Positions 63,516 through 64,000 of a stretch of DNA of 64,000 nt are shown here, one piece after another. The stretch's first letter is position 1. Each line of letters begins with the position of its first letter. This stretch comes from Opacimonas immobilis (lineage in GTDB: Bacteria; Pseudomonadota; Gammaproteobacteria; Enterobacterales; Alteromonadaceae), in the NCBI RefSeq assembly GCF_048282545.1, contig NZ_CP182485.1:1364001-1428000 (forward strand), given 5' to 3'. A program made the position numbers and the translations under genes. Under the pieces are notes generated by a model. It was not told the origin of the DNA. It saw only the letters and a program-made list of their open reading frames with translations, and ran no database searches.

Positions 63516-64000
63516 TTATTTTCCTTCCTCTAAGAGGTTATATTTTTTTAAATACCCTCTGAGTTGGTGATACGTTAATTGTAATTTTTCAGCAGTTCGA
63601 CGCTGGTTGAATTGACTATCGGCTAGCGCTTTGCGCAATACATCAATTTCAAACTCTTGACTTGCTTGCTTAAAATCCATCGGGAACTGCAACGTCTTAT
63701 TTGCATTGTCCTGCGCTTGAGGCGGTGTTGTCAATACATCCTGTGGCTTAGTCGCTGCCGTTGGAGTAGCAGTATTTTTGTTTTCTGGTGTAGGGGCTTT
63801 GATGCGTTGCTGCGGACGAAAGGCCGATTCAAACGGATCTAACACAATTTCATGGACTGGGACATGCGGGTTATTGTTGCGATAGACGGCTCGTTCAACG
63901 ACATTTTTGAGTTCTCGAATGTTACCTGGCCAATCATATTCAAGCAGGGTTTGTTTGGCTTTTTGACTAAAACCTGAAAATAGTTCTAGTTCCATCTCCC
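63516..64000 (-). CDS. pspF: Psp operon transcriptional activator PspF, C-terminal part
   Basis: Sigma-54 enhancer-binding protein; the 5' part lies beyond the window edge. Visible is the end of the AAA+ domain with WPGNIRELKNVVERAVYR, a long Pro/Thr/Ala-rich linker (about residues 65-100 of the visible part, longer than E. coli) and the C-terminal helix-turn-helix QRRTAEKLQLTYHQLRGYLKKY. PspF activates the phage-shock genes and is inhibited by PspA. sapA follows after three bases. Confidence 0.93.
   Translation of the reverse strand, partial: EMELELFSGFSQKAKQTLLEYDWPGNIRELKNVVERAVYRNNNPHVPVHEIVLDPFESAFRPQQRIKAPTPENKNTATPTAATKPQDVLTTPPQAQDNANKTLQFPMDFKQASQEFEIDVLRKALADSQFNQRRTAEKLQLTYHQLRGYLKKYNLLEEGK

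Overview
The window is a 64 kb piece of a gammaproteobacterial chromosome, most likely from a marine Alteromonadales relative. The evidence is the set of E. coli-like gene neighbourhoods (ileS-lspA-fkpB-ispH, rpoE-rseABC-lepA-lepB-rnc-era, nrdR-ribD-ribE-ribBA-ribH-nusB-thiL-pgpA, xseB-ispA-dxs, sapABCDF next to pspF), the high identity by eye of RpoE, GlyA, GlnB and NusB to their E. coli counterparts, and the Na+-pumping oxaloacetate decarboxylase genes oadGAB. Base composition is even and moderate, coding density is high, and no prophage, CRISPR array or intact insertion sequence was seen.

Layout. 1-2334: 3' end of ileS, then lspA, fkpB and ispH. 2450-8952: type IV pilus minor pilin operon pilV-pilW-pilX-pilY1-pilE, with fimT on the opposite strand. 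9124-14997: nadE-glnB, a convergent ygfZ/slyD block, sdhE-ygfX-(MaoC-like), and nadB running backwards. 15104-23763: the sigma-E envelope-stress operon rpoE-rseA-rseB-rseC, then lepA-lepB-rnc-era-pdxH and a TatD-family nuclease. 23721-31568: ytjB, serB, radA, a cold-shock gene with a long leader, ettA, a solitary lpxD, and glyA. 31636-37465: riboflavin/NusB/ThiL operon. 37455-40479: xseB-ispA-dxs on the minus strand, supplying isoprenoid precursors. 40663-47251: a divergent module with a five-gene lipid/redox operon (SnoaL-like, SDR, FAD amine oxidase, DUF1365, Cfa-like) on one side and a LON-domain protein, an ECF sigma factor and its ChrR zinc anti-sigma on the other. 47265-52836: bamD, rluD, clpB with a heat-shock promoter, and pssA. 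52879-53887: a tRNA operon Arg-Ser-Arg interleaved with repeated, hairpin-rich elements. 53888-58187: elbB and oadGAB. 58186-64000: sapFDCBA and the 3' part of pspF.

Functional themes. Two separate ECF sigma/anti-sigma pairs sit 30 kb apart: RpoE/RseA for the envelope and an RpoE-ChrR type pair of the kind known to respond to singlet oxygen. The divergent lipid operon carries a TGATCC-N18-TAAATA promoter that fits the second sigma factor, so the 40.7-47.2 kb block reads as a self-contained membrane-lipid stress module.

The most unusual DNA is the tRNA region. Three related elements carry the same series of hairpins with compensatory base changes. They are joined to duplicated tRNA 3' or 5' ends, in the style of the tRNA-linked repeats (rtT) of the E. 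coli tyrT operon. Other points worth checking are a RibBA whose cyclohydrolase II half has lost its zinc cysteines, an OadA with Gln in place of an expected metal-binding His, and SapD/SapF ATPases with degenerate catalytic motifs.
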